From Ptiloglossa arizonensis (lineage: Eukaryota; Arthropoda; Insecta; Hymenoptera; Colletidae), in contig NW_027478869.1 in the NCBI RefSeq assembly GCF_051014685.1, positions 310,001 through 374,000 on the forward strand: 64,000 nt of DNA. Reading direction: 5' to 3'. The notes beneath the pieces are model-generated. The model saw only the letters and a program-made list of their open reading frames with translations, was not told the DNA's origin and made no database searches. Made by a program: the position numbers and the translations under genes. Positions 46,550 to 59,149 of this stretch are shown piece after piece; the first letter of the stretch is position 1; the number at the start of each line of letters is the position of its first letter.

Positions 46550-49349
46550 ACGTAAGAAACGCTTGAGAAACTCAAAATTTTCGCAGTTCTGATGCCCGAA
46601 ACGAATAACTAGAACGGCCTAGGGGAAAGGTTGGCATACTGTTGTAATCGCGCGAGATTCTACTTTCAGATGCAACAGAAATTTTGTGGATTGGTCAATC
46701 CGTTCGCGAGATATGGCAGTTTGGACGTAAGAAACGCTTGAGAAACTCAAAATTTTCGCAGTTCTGATGCTCGAAACGAATAACTAGAACGGCCTAGGGG
46801 AAAGTTTGGCATACCGTTGTAATCGGGCGAGTTTCTACTTTCAGATGCAACAGAAATTTTGTGGATTGGTCAATCCGTTCGCGAGATATGGCAGTTTGGA
46901 CGTAAGAAACGCTTGAGAAACTAAAAATTTTCGCAGTTCTGATGCTCGAAACGAATAACTAGAACGGCCTAGGTGAAAAGTACGCATACTGTTGTAACCG
47001 GGCGAGTTTCTACTTTCAGATGCAACAGAAATTTTGCGGATTGGTCAATCCGTTCGCGAGATATGGCAGTTTGGAGGTAAGAAACGCTTGAGAAACTCAA
47101 AATTTTCGCAGTTCTGATGCTCGAAACGAATAACCAGAACGGACTAGGGGAAAAGTACGCATACCGTTGTAATCGGGCGAGTTTCTACTTTCAGATGCAA
47201 CAGAAATTTTGCGGATTGGTCAATCCGTTCGCGAGATATGGCAGTTTGGAGGTAAGAAACGCTTGAGAAACTCAAAATTTTCGCAGTTCTGATGCTCGAA
47301 ACGAATAACCAGAACGGCCTAGGGGAAAAGTACGCATACCGTTGTAATCGGGCTAGTTTCTACTTTCAGATGCAACAGAAATTTTGCGGATTGGTCAATC
47401 CGTTCGCGAGATATGGCAGTTTGGAGGTAAGAAACGCTTGAGCAACTCAAATTTTTCGCAGTTCTGATGCTCGAAACGAATAACCAGAACGGCCTACGGG
47501 AAAAGTACGCATACCGTTGTAATCGGGCGAGTTTCTACTTTCAGATGCAACAGAAATTTTGCGGATTGGTCAATCCGTTCGCGAGATATGGCAGTTTGGA
47601 CGTAAGAAACGCTTGAGAAACTCAAAATTTTCGCAGTTCTGATGCCCGAAACGAATAACTAGAACGGCCTAGGGGAAAGGTTGGCATACTGTTGTAATCG
47701 GGCGAGATTCTACTTTCAGATGCAACAGAAATTTTGTGGATTGGTCAATCCGTTCGCGAGATATGGCAGTTTGGACGTAAGAAACGCTTGAGAAACTAAA
47801 TATTTTCGCAGTTCTGATGCTCGAAACGAATAACTAGAACGGCCTAGGTGAAAAGTACGCATACTGTTGTAACCGGGCGAGTTTCTACTTTCAGATGCAA
47901 CAGAAATTTTGCGGATTGGTCAATCCGTTCGCGAGATATGGCAGTTTGGAGGTAAGAAACGCTTGAGAAACTCAAAATTTTCGCAGTTCTGATGCTCGAA
48001 ACGAATAACCAGAACGGACTAGGGGAAAAGTACGCATACCGTTGTAATCGGGCGAGTTTCTACTTTCAGATGCAACAGAAATTTTGCGGATTGGTCAATC
48101 CGTTCGCGAGATATGGCAGATTGGAGGTAAGAAACGCTTGAGAAACTCAAAATTTTCGCAGTTCTGATGCTCCAAACGAATAACCAGAACGGCCTAGGGG
48201 AAAAGTACGCATACCGTTGTAATCGGGCGAGTTTCTACTTCCAGATGCAACAGAAATTTTGCGGATTGGTCAATCCGTTCGCGAGATATGGCAGTTTGGA
48301 GGTAAGAAACGCTTGAGAAACTAAAAATTTTCGCAGTTCTGATGCTCGAAACGAATAACTAGAACGGCCTAGGGGAAAAGTACGCATACCGTTGTAATCG
48401 GGCGAGTTTCTACTTTCAGATGCAACAGAAATTTTGCGGATTGGTCAATCCGTTCTCGAGATATGGCAGTTTGGATGTAAGAAACGCTTGAGAAACTAAA
48501 AATTTTCGCAGTTCTGATGCTCGAAACGAATAACCAGAACGGACTAGGTGAAAAGTACGCATACCGTTGTAATCGGGCGAGTTTCTACTTTCAGATGCAA
48601 CAGAAATTTTGCGGATTGGTCAATCCGTTCGCGAGATATGGCAGTTTGGATGTAAGAAACGCTTGAGAAACTCAAAATTTTCGCAGTTCTGATGCTCCAA
48701 ACGAATAACCAGAACGGCCTAGGGGAAAAGTACGCATACCGTTGTAATCGGGCGAGTTTCTACTTTCAGATGCAACAGAAATTTTGCGGATTGGTCAATC
48801 CGTTCGCGAGATATGGCAGTTTGGATGTAAGAAACGCTTGAGAAACTAAAAATTTTCGCAGTTCTGATGCTCGAAACGAATAACTAGAACGGCCTAGGGG
48901 AAAAGTACTCATACCGTTGTAATCGGGCGAGTTTCTACTTTCAGATGCAACAGAAATTTTGCGGATTGGTCAATCCGTTCGCGAGATATGGCAGTTTGGA
49001 GGTAAGAAACGCTTGAGAAACTCAAAATTTTCGCAGTTCTGATGCTCCAAACGAATAACCAGAACGGCCTAGGGGAAAAGTACACATACCGTTGCAATTG
49101 GGCGAGTTTCTACTTTCAGATGCAACAGAAAGTTTGCGGATTGGTCTATCCGTTCGAGAGATATGGCAGTTTGGATGTAAGAAACGCTTGAGCAACTCAA
49201 ATTTTTCGCAGTTCTGATGCTCGAAACGAATAACCAGAACGGCCTACGGGAAAAGTACGCATACCGTTGTAATCGGGCGAGTTTCTACTTTCAGATGCAA
49301 CAGAAATTTTGCGGATTGGTCAATCCGTTCGCGAGATATGGCAGTTTGG
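46550..49349. repeat. 16-monomer block, copy 1 (repeats at +4200 bp)
   Basis: Sixteen monomers from the gatgcccg type (46550) to a gcttgagcaac/ctacggg monomer (49175). They recur in order at 50750-53549. Shared marks include ctaaatattttcgc (47816, 52016), ggcagattgg (48116, 52316) and cgttctcgag (48452, 52652). Its first two monomers are also the m and n monomers of copy 3 of the 19-mer repeat, so the boundaries overlap. Confidence 0.82.
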
Positions 49350-50224
49350 AGGTAAGAAACGCTTGAGAAACTCAAAATTTTCGCAGTTCTGATGCTCCAA
49401 ACGAATAACCAGAACGGCCTAGGGGAAAAGTACGCATACCGTTGTAATCGGGCGAGTTTCTACTTTCAGATGCAACAGAAATTTTGCGGATTGGGCTATC
49501 CATTCGCGAGATATGGCAGTTTGGAGGTAAGAAACGCTTGAGACACTCAAAATTTTCGCAGTTCTGATGCTCGAAACGAATAACTAGAACGGCCTAGGTG
49601 AAAAGTACGCATACTGTTGTAACCGGGCGAGTTTCTACTTTCAGATGCAACAGAAATTTTGTGTATTGGTCAATCCGTTCGCGAGATATGGCAGTTTGGA
49701 CGTAAGAAACGCTTGAGAAACTCAAAATTTTCGCAGTTCTGATGCTCGAAACGAATAACTAGAACGGCCTAGGGGAAAGGTTGGCATACCGTTGTAATCG
49801 GGCGAGTTTCTACTTTCAGATGCAACAGAAATTTTGCGGATTGGTCAATCCGTTCGCGAGATATGGCAGTTTGGACGTAAGAAACGCTTGAGAAACTCAA
49901 AATTTTCGCAGTTCTGATGCCCGAAACGAATAACTAGAACGGCCTAGGGGAAAGGTTGGCATACTGTTGTAATCGCGCGAGATTCTACTTTCAGATGCAA
50001 CAGAAATTTTGTGGATTGGTCAATCCGTTCGCGAGATATGGCAGTTTGGACGTAAGAAACGCTTGAGAAACTCAAAATTTTCGCAGTTCTGATGCTCGAA
50101 ACGAATAACTAGAACGGCCTAGGGGAAAGGTTGGCATACCGTTGTAATCGGGCGAGTTTCTACTTTCAGATGCAACAGAAATTTTGTGGATTGGTCAATC
50201 CGTTCGCGAGATATGGCAGTTTGG
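49350..50224. repeat. Embedded five-monomer piece of the 19-monomer repeat (i k l m n)
   Basis: Monomers with ctccaa/gctatccattc, gagacactc/gtgtattgg, ggttggc, gatgcccg/cgcgcgagattc and ggttggc follow the i-k-l-m-n order of the 34.8-46.9 kb repeat. The corresponding position after 53549 lacks them. The cgcgcgagattc mark at 49976 is exactly 3325 bp after the one at 46651. Confidence 0.84.
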
Positions 50225-50749
50225 ACGTAAGAAACGCTTGAGAAACTAAAAATTTTCGCAGTTCTGATGCTCGAAACGAATAACCAGAACGGCCTAGGGG
50301 AAAAGTACGCATACCGTTGTAATCGGGCGAGTTTCTACTTTCAGATGCAACAGAAATTTTGAGGATTGGTCAATCCGTTCGCGAGATATGGCAGTTTGGA
50401 GGTAAGAAACGCTTGAGAAACTCAAAATTTTCGCAGTTCTGATGCTCCAAACGAATAACCAGAACGGCCTAGGGGAAAAGTACACATACCGTTGCAATTG
50501 GGCGAGTTTCTACTTTCAGATGCAACAGAAAGTTTGCGGATTGGTCTATCAGTTCGAGAGATATGGCAGTTTGGAGGTAAGAAACGCTTGAGCAACTCAA
50601 ATTTTTCGCAGTTCTGATGCTCGGAACGAATAACCAGAACGGCCTACGGGAAAAGTACGCATACCGTTGTAATCGGGCGAGTTTCTACTTTCAGATGCAA
50701 CAGAAATTTTGCGGATTGGTCAATGCGTTCGCGAGGTATGGCAGTTTGG
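50225..50749. repeat. Three junction monomers
   Basis: These monomers are ctaaaaa/taaccag, ctccaa/tacacat/aaagtttg and gcttgagcaac/ctacggg types. They resemble the end of the 16-monomer block (49000-49349) but carry private changes (gaggattgg, tctatcagttc, caatgcgttc, gaggtatgg). Confidence 0.72.
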
Positions 50750-53549
50750 ACGTAAGAAACGCTTGAGAAACTCAAAATTTTCGCAGTTCTGATGCCCGAA
50801 ACGAATAACTAGAACGGCCTAGGGGAAAGGTTGGCATACTGTTGTAATCGGGCGAGATTCTACTTTCAGATGCAACAAAAATTTTGTGGATTGGTCAATC
50901 CGTTCGCGAGATATGGCAGTTTGGACGTAAGAAACGCTTGAGAAACTCAAAATTTTCGCAGTTCTGATGCTCGAAACGAATAACTAGAACGGCCTAGGGG
51001 AAAGGTTGGCATACCGTTGTAATCGGGCGAGTTTCTACTTTCAGATGCAACAGAAATTTTGTGGATTGGTCAATCCGTTCGCGAGATATGGCAGTTTGGA
51101 CGTAAGAAACGCTTGAGAAACTAAAAATTTTCGCAGTTCTGATGCTCAAAACGAATAACTAGAACGGCCTAGGTGAAAAGTACGCATACTGTTGTAACCG
51201 GGCGAGTTTCTACTTTCAGATGCAACAGAAATTTTGCGGATTGGTCAATCCGTTCGCGAGATATGGCAGTTTGGAGGTAAGAAACGCTTGAGAAACTCAA
51301 AATTTTCGCAGTTCTGATGCTCGAAACGAATAACCAGAACGGACTAGGGGAAAAGTACGCATACCGTTGTAATCGGGCGAGTTTCTACTTTCAGATGCAA
51401 CAGAAATTTTGCGGATAGGTCAATCCGTTCGCGAGATATGGCAGTTTGGAGGTAAGAAACGCTTGAGAAACTCAAAATTTTCGCAGTTCTGATGCTCGAA
51501 ACGAATAACCAGAACGGCCTAGGGGAAAAGTACGCATACCGTTGTAATCGGGCGAGTTTCTACTTTCAGATGCAACAGAAATTTTGCGGATTGGTCAATC
51601 CGTTCGCGAGATATGGCAGTTTGGAGGTAAGAAACGCTTGAGCAACTCAAATTTTTCGCAGTTCTGATGCTCGAAACGAATAACCAGAACGGCCTACGGG
51701 AAAAGTACGCATACCGTTGTAATCGGGCGAGTTTCTACTTTCAGATGCAACAGAAATTTTGCGGATTGGTCAATCCGTTCGCGAGATATGGCAGTTTGGA
51801 CGTAAGAAACGCTTGAGAAACTCAAAATTTTCGCAGTTCTGATGCCCGAAACGAATAACTAGAACGGCCTAGGGGAAAGGTTGGCATACTGTTGTAATCG
51901 GGCGAGATTCTACTTTCAGATGCAACAGAAATTTTGTGGATTGGTCAATCCGTTCGCGAGATATGGCAGTTTGGACGTAAGAAACGCTTGAGAAACTAAA
52001 TATTTTCGCAGTTCTGATGCTCGAAACGAATAACTAGAACGGCCTAGGTGAAAAGTACGCATACTGTTGTAACCGGGCGAGTTTCTACTTTCAGATGCAA
52101 CAGAAATTTTGCGGATTGGTCAATCCGTTCGCGAGATATGGCAGTTTGGAGGTAAGAAACGCTTGAGAAACTCAAAATTTTCGCAGTTCTGATGCTCGAA
52201 ACGAATAACCAGAACGGACTAGGGGAAAAGTACGCATACCGTTGTAATCGGGCGAGTTTCTACTTTCAGATGCAACAGAAATTTTGCGGATTGGTCAATC
52301 CGTTCGCGAGATATGGCAGATTGGAGGTAAGAAACGCTTGAGAAACTCAAAATTTTCGCAGTTCTGATGCTCCAAACGAATAACCAGAACGGCCTAGGGG
52401 AAAAGTACGCATACCGTTGTAATCGGGCGAGTTTCTACTTTCAGATGCAACAGAAATTTTGCGGATTGGTCAATCCGTTCGCGAGATATGGCAGTTTGGA
52501 GGTAAGAAACGCTTGAGAAACTAAAAATTTTCGCAGTTCTGATGCTCGAAACGAATAACTAGAACGGCCTAGGGGAAAAGTACGCATACCGTTGTAATCG
52601 GGCGAGTTTCTACTTTCAGATGCAACAGAAATTTTGCGGATTGGTCAATCCGTTCTCGAGATATGGCAGTTTGGATGTAAGAAACGCTTGAGAAACTAAA
52701 AATTTTCGCAGTTCTGATGCTCGAAACGAATAACCAGAACGGACTAGGTGAAAAGTACGCATACCGTTGTAATCGGGCGAGTTTCTACTTTCAGATGCAA
52801 CAGAAATTTTGCGGATTGGTCAATCCGTTCTCGAGATATGGCAGTTTGGATGTAAGAAACGCTTGAGAAACTAAAAATTTTCGCAGTTCTGATGCTCCAA
52901 ACGAATAACCAGAACGGCCTAGGGGAAAAGTACGCATACCGTTGTAATCGGGCGAGTTTCTACTTTCAGATGCAACAGAAATTTTGCGGATTGGTCAATC
53001 CGTTCGCGAGATATGGCAGTTTGGATGTAAGAAACGCTTGAGAAACTAAAAATTTTCGCAGTTCTGATGCTCGAAACGAATAACTAGAACGGCCTAGGGG
53101 AAAAGTACTCATACCGTTGTAATCGGGCGAGTTTCTACTTTCAGATGCAACAGAAATTTTGCGGATTGGTCAATCCGTTCGCGAGATATGGCAGTTTGGA
53201 GGTAAGAAACGCTTGAGAAACTCAAAATTTTCGCAGTTCTGATGCTCCAAACGAATAACCAGAACGGCCTAGGGGAAAAGTACACATACCGTTGCAATTG
53301 GGCGAGTTTCTACTTTCAGATGCAACAGAAAGTTTGCGGATTGGTCTATCCGTTCGAGAGATATGGCAGTTTGGATGTAAGAAACGCTTGAGCAACTCAA
53401 ATTTTTCGCAGTTCTGATGCTCGAAACGAATAACCAGAACGGCCTACGGGAAAAGTACGCATACCGTTGCAATCGGGCGAGTTTCTACTTTCAGATGCAA
53501 CAGAAATTTTGCGGATTGGTCAATCCGTTCGCGAGATATGGCAGTTTGG
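50750..53549. repeat. 16-monomer block, copy 2
   Basis: Matches 46550-49349 at +4200 bp (24 monomers). Differences seen: cgggcgagattc instead of cgcgcgagattc in the first monomer, ctcaaaacga at 51146, gcggataggt at 51411, and a second cgttctcgag at 52827 where copy 1 has cgttcgcgag. Confidence 0.82.
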
Positions 53550-54599
53550 ACGTAAGAAACGCTTGAGAAACTCAAAATTTTCGCAGTTCTGATGCCCGAA
53601 ACGAATAACTAGAACGGCCTAGGGGAAAGGTTGGCATACTGTTGTAATCGGGCGAGATTCTACTTTCAGATGCAACAGAAATTTTGTGGATTGGTCAATC
53701 CGTTCGCGAGATATGGCAGTTTGGACGTAAGAAACGCTTGAGAAACTCAAAATTTTCGCAGTTCTGATGCTCGAAACGAATAACCAGAACGGCCTAGGGG
53801 AAAAGTACGCATACCGTTGTAATCGGGCGAGTTTCTACTTTCAGATGCAACAGAAATTCTGCGGATTGGTCAATCCGTTCGCGAGATATGGCAGTTTGGA
53901 CGTAAGAAACGCTTGAGAAACTAAAAATTTTCGCAGTTCTGATGCTCGAAACGAATAACTAGAACGGCCTAGGTGAAAAGTACGCATACTGTTGTAACCG
54001 GGTGAGTTTCTACTTTCAGATGCAACAGAAATTTTGTGGATTGGTCAATCCGTTCGCGAGATATGGCAGTTTGGAGGTAAGAAACGCTTGAGAAACTCAA
54101 AATTTTCGCAGTTCTGATGCTCGAAACGAATAACCAGAACGGACTAGGGGAAAAGTACGCATACCGTTGTAATCGGGCGAGTTTCTACTTTCAGATGCAA
54201 CAGAAATTTTGCGGATTGGTCAATCCGTTCGCGAGATATGGCAGTTTGGAGGTAAGAAACGCTTGAGAAACTCAAAATTTTCGCAGTTCTGATGCTCCAA
54301 ACGAATAACCAGAACGGCCTAGGGGAAAAGTACGCATACCGTTGTAATCGGGCGAGTTTCTACTTTCAGATGCAACAGAAATTTTGCGGATTGGTCAATC
54401 CGTTCGCGAGATATGGCAGTTTGGAGGTAAGAAACGCTTGAGAAACTAAAAATTTTCGCAGTTCTGATGCTCGAAACGAATAACTAGAACGGCATAGGGG
54501 AAAAGTACGCATACAGTTGTAATCGGGCGAGTTTCTACTTTCAGATGCAACAGAAATTTTGCGGATTGGTCAATCCGTTCGCGAGATATGGCAGTTTGG
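53550..54599. repeat. Mixed monomers after the 16-monomer block
   Basis: Six monomers of gatgcccg, taaccag, ggtgaaaag, ggactagggg, ctccaa and cggcataggg types. Their order partly recalls 47.6-48.5 kb but is not a clean copy of any segment in the window. Confidence 0.7.
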
Positions 54600-55299
54600 A
54601 GGTAAGAAACGGTTGAGAAACTCAAAATTTTCACAGTTCTGATGCTCGAAACGAATAACTAGAACGGCCTAGGGGAAAAGTACTCATACCGTTGTAATCG
54701 GGCGAGTATCTACTTTCAGATGCAACAGCAATTTTGCGGATTGGTGTATCCGTTCGCGAGATAAGGCAGTTTGGGGGTAAGAAACGCTTGAGAAACTCAA
54801 AATTTTGGCAGTTCTGATGCTCGAAACGAATAACTAGAACGTCCTAGGGGAAAAGTACGCATACCGTTGTAATCGCGCGAGTTTCTACTTTCAGGTGCAA
54901 CAGAAATTTTGTGGATTGGTCAATCCGTTCGCGAGATATGGCAGTTTGGACGTAAGAAACGCTTGAGAAACACAAAATTTTCGCAGTTCTGACGCTCGAA
55001 ACGGTTAACTAGAACGGCCTAGGGGAAAGGTTGGCATACCGTTGTAATCGGGCGAGTTTCTACTTTCAGATGCAACAGAAATTTTGTGTATTGGTTAATC
55101 CGTTCGCGAGATATGGCAGTTTGGAGGTAAGAAACATTTGAGAAACTCAAAATTTTCGCAGTTCTGATGCTCCAAACGAATAACCAGATCGGCCTAGGGG
55201 AAAAGTACGCATACCGTTGTAATCGGGCGAGTTTCTACTTTCAGATGCAGCAGAAATTTTGCGGATTGGTCAATCCGTTCGCGAGATATGGCAGTTTGG
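54600..55299. repeat. Four-monomer block, copy 1
   Basis: Monomers: cggttgag/ttcacag/cagcaatttt, gggggtaag/ttggcag/gtcctagg, gacgctcg/ggttggc and ctccaa/agatcgg/gcagcag. They recur in order at 59150-59849 (+4550 bp), and the first two also at 58100 (+3500 bp). Confidence 0.82.
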
Positions 55300-56174
55300 A
55301 GGTAAGAAACGCTTGAGAAACTCAAAATTTTCGCAGTTCTGATGCTCGAAACGAATAACCAGAACGGACTAGGGGAAAAGTACGCATACCGTTGTAATCG
55401 GGCGAGTTTCTACTTTCAGATGCAACAGAAATTTTGCGGATTGGTCAATCCGTTCGCGAGATATGGCAGATTGGAGGTAAGAAACGCTTGAGAAACTCAA
55501 AATTTTCGCAGTTCTGATGCTCCAAACGAATAACCAGAACGGCCTAGGGGAAAAGTACGCATACCGTTGTAATCGGGCGAGTTTCTACTTTCAGATGCAA
55601 CAGAAATTTTGCGGATTGGTCAATCCGTTCGCGAGATATGGCAGTTTGGAGGTAAGAAACGCTTGAGAAACTAAAAATTTTCGCAGTTCTGATGCTCGAA
55701 ACGAATAACTAGAACGGCCTAGGGGAAAAGTACGCATACCGTTGTAATCGGGCGAGTTTCTACTTTCAGATGCAACAGAAATTTTGCGGATTGGTCAATC
55801 CGTTCTCGAGATATGGCAGTTTGGATGTAAGAAACGCTTGAGAAACTAAAAATTTTCGCAGTTCTGATGCTCGAAACGAATAACCAGAACGGACTAGGTG
55901 AAAAGTACGCATACCGTTGTAATCGGGCGAGTTTCTACTTTCAGATGCAACAGAAATTTTGCGGATTGGTCAATCCGTTCGCGAGATATGGCAGTTTGGA
56001 TGTAAGAAACGCTTGAGAAACTCAAAATTTTCGCAGTTCTGATGCTCCAAACGAATAACCAGAACGGCCTAGGGGAAAAGTACGCATACCGTTGTAATCG
56101 GGCGAGTTTCTACTTTCAGATGCAACAGAAATTTTGCGGATTGGTCAATCCGTTCGCGAGATATGGCAGTTTGG
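55300..56174. repeat. Five-monomer third copy of part of the 16-monomer block
   Basis: Matches 47950-48824 (+7350 bp) and 52150-53024 (+3150 bp) through ggactagggg, ggcagattgg, cgttctcgag and ggactaggtg marks. After this the sequence departs from both. Confidence 0.8.
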
Positions 56175-58099
56175 AGGTAAGAAACGCTTGAGAAACTAAA
56201 AATTTTCGCAGTTCTGATGCTCGAAACGAATAACTAGAACGGCCTAGGGGAAAAGTACGCACACAGTTGTAATCGGGCGAGTTTCTACTTTCAGATGCAA
56301 CAGAAATTTTGCGGATTGGTCAATCCGTTCGCGAGATATGGCAGTTTGGATGTAAGAAACGCTTGAGAAACTAAAAATTTTCGCAGTTCTGATGCTCGAA
56401 ACGAATAACTAGAACGGCCTAGGGGAAAAGTACTCATACCGTTGTAATCGGGCGTGTTTCAACTTTCAGATGCAACAGAAATTTTGCGGATTGGTCTATC
56501 CGTTCGCGAGATATGGCAGTCTGGATATAGGAAACGCTTGAGAAACTCAAAATTTTCGCAGTTCTGATGCTCGACAAGCATAACTAGAACGGCCTAGGGG
56601 AAAAGTACACATACCGTTGCAATTGGGCGTGTGTATACTTTCAGATGCAACAGAAATTTTGTGGATTGGTCAATCCGTTCGCGAGATATGGCAGTTTGGA
56701 GGTAAGAAACGCTTGAGAAACTCAAAATTTTCGCAGTTCTGATGCTCGAAACGAATAACTAGAACGGCCTAGGGGAAAGGTTGGCATACCGTTGTAATCG
56801 GGCGAGTTTCTACTTTCAGATGCAACAGAAATTTTGCGGATTGGTCAATCCGTTCGCGAGATATGGCAGTTTGGAGGTAAGAAACGCTTGAGAAACTCAA
56901 TATTTTCGCAGTTCTGATGCTCGAAACGAATAACCAGAAGGGCCTAGGGGAAAAGTACGCATACCGTTGTAATCGGGCGAGTTTCTACTTTCAGATGCAA
57001 CAGAAATTCTGCGGATTGGTCAATCCGTTCGCGAGATATGGCAGTTTGGAGGTAAGAAACGCTTGAGAAACTCAAATTTTTCGCAGTTCTGATGCTCGAA
57101 ACGAATAACCAGAACGGCCTACGGGAAAAGTACGCATACCGCTGTAATCGGGCGAGTTTCTACTTTCAGATGAAACAGAAATTTTGCGGATTGGACAATC
57201 CGTTCGCGAGATATGGCAGTTTGGACGTAAGAAACGCTTGAGAAACTCAAAATTTTCGCAGTTCTGATGCCCGAAACGAATAACTAGAACGGCCTAGGGG
57301 AAAGGTTGGCATACCGTTGTAATCGGGCGAGTTTCTACTTTCAGATGCAACAGAAATTTTGTGGATTGGTCAATCCGTTCGCGAGATATGGCAGTTTGGA
57401 CGTAAGAAACGCTTGAGAAACTAAAAATTTTCGCAGTTCTGATGCTCGAAACGAATAACTAGAACGGCCTAGGTGAAAAGTACGCATACTGTTGTAACCG
57501 GGCGAGTTTCTACTTTCAGATGCAACAGAAATTTTGCGGATTAGTCAATCCGTTCGCGAGATATGGCAGTTTGGACGTAAGAAACGCTTGAGAAGCTCAA
57601 AATTTTCGCAGTTCTGATGCTCGAAACGAATAACCAGAACGGACTAGGGGAATAGTACGCATACCGTTGTAATCGGGCGAGTTTCTACTTTCAGATGCAA
57701 CAGAAATTTTGCGGATTGGTCAATCCGTTCGCGAGATATGGCAGTTTGGAGGTAAGAAACGCTTGAGAAACTCAAAATTTTCGCAGTTCTGATGCTCCAA
57801 ACGAATAACCAGAACGGCCTAGGGGAAAAGTACGCATACCGTTGTAATCGGGCGAGTTTCTACTTTCAGATGCAACAGAAATTTTGCGGATTGGTCAATC
57901 CGTTCGCGAGATATGGCAGTTTGGAGGTAAGAAACGCTTGAGAAACTAAAAATTTTCGCAGTTCTGATGCTCGAAACGAATAACTAGAACGGCCTAGGGG
58001 AAAAGTACGCACACAGTTGTAATCGGGCGAGTTTCTACTTTCAGATGCAACAGAAATTTTGCGGATTGGTCAATCCGTTCGCGAGATATGGCAGTTTGG
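56175..58099. repeat. Loosely ordered monomers
   Basis: Eleven monomers of mixed right-domain type. Private changes include gatatagg (loss of the usual gtaag, 56525), cgacaagcat (about 56570), gtgtatac and cgctgtaatc. No higher-order period was found by eye. Confidence 0.7.
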
Positions 58100-58449
58100 A
58101 GGTAAGAAACGGTTGAGAAACTCATAATTTTCACAGTTCTGATGCTCGAAACGAATAACTAGAACGGCCTAGAGGAAAAGTACTCATACCGTTGTAATCG
58201 GTCGAGTATCTACTTTCAGATGCAACAGCAATTTTGCGGATTGGTGTATCCGTTCGCGAGATATGGCAGTTTGGGGGTAAGAAACGCTTGAGAAACTCAA
58301 AATTTTGGCAGTTCTGATGCTCGAAACGAATAACTAGACCGTCCTAGGGGAAAAGTACGCATACCGTTGTAATCGGGCGAGTTTCTACTTTCAGATGCAA
58401 CAGAAATTCTGCGGATTGGTCAATCCGTTCGCGAGATATGGCAGTTTGG
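58100..58449. repeat. Two-monomer copy of the 54600 block
   Basis: Repeats the cggttgag/ttcacag/cagcaatttt and gggggtaag/gtcctagg monomers with private changes (ctcataatt, ctagagg, ggtcgag, actagacc). The second monomer ends differently from 54775, with aaattctg and caatcc. Confidence 0.8.
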
Positions 58450-59149
58450 AGGTAAGAAACGCTTGAGAAACTCAAAATTTTCGCAGTTCTGATGCTCCAA
58501 ACGAATAACCAGAACGGCCTAGGGGAAAAGTACACATACCGTTGCAATTGGGCGAGTTTCTACTTTCAGATGCAACAGAAAGTTTGCGGATTGGTCTATC
58601 CGTTCGAGAGATATGGCAGTTTGGAGGTAAGAAACGCTTGAGCACCTCAAATTTTTCGCAGTTCTGATGCTCGAAACTAATAACCAGAACGGCCTACGGG
58701 AAAAGTACGCATACCGTTGTAATCGGGCGAGTTTCTACTTTCAGATGAAGCAGAAATTTTGCGGATTGGTCAATCCGTTCGCGAGATATGGCAGTTTGGA
58801 CGTAAGAAACGCTTGAGAAGCTCAAAATTTTCGCAGTTCTGATGCTCGAAACGAATAACCAGAACGGACTAGGGGAAAAGTACGCATACCGTTGTAATCG
58901 GGCGAGTTTCTACTTTCAGATGCAACAGAAATTTTGCGGATTGGTCAATCCGTTCGCGAGATATGGCAGTTTGGAGGTAAGAAACGCTTGAGAAACTAAA
59001 AATTTTCGCAGTTCTGATGCTCGAAACGAATAACTAGAACGGCCTAGGGGAAAAGTACGCACACAGTTGTAATCGGGCGAGTTTCTACTTTCAGATGCAA
59101 CAGAAATTTTGCGGATTGGTCAATCCGTTCGCGAGATATGGCAGTTTGG
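58450..59149. repeat. Mixed monomers between copies of the 54600 block
   Basis: Four monomers of the ctccaa/tacacat, gagcacctc/ctacggg, gagaagctc/ggactagggg and ctaaaaa/cacacag types. The last is shared with 57925, which fits the 1050-bp offset between 58100 and 59150. Confidence 0.72.

Larger units (their letters stand above)
44275..46899. repeat. 19-monomer repeat, copy 3 (15 monomers)
   Basis: Order: c d a b f d g f g h i k l m n. It shares the loss of the internal c d e with copy 2 but lacks its m' n o insertion. It contains two of the window's three length changes and several private bases (gagacattc, cataatg, aaagtttggc). The following monomer (46900) carries ctaaaaa and ggtgaaaag with tcagatgc instead of tcatatgc, an o/c-like junction where the 19-mer order stops. 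Confidence 0.84.
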
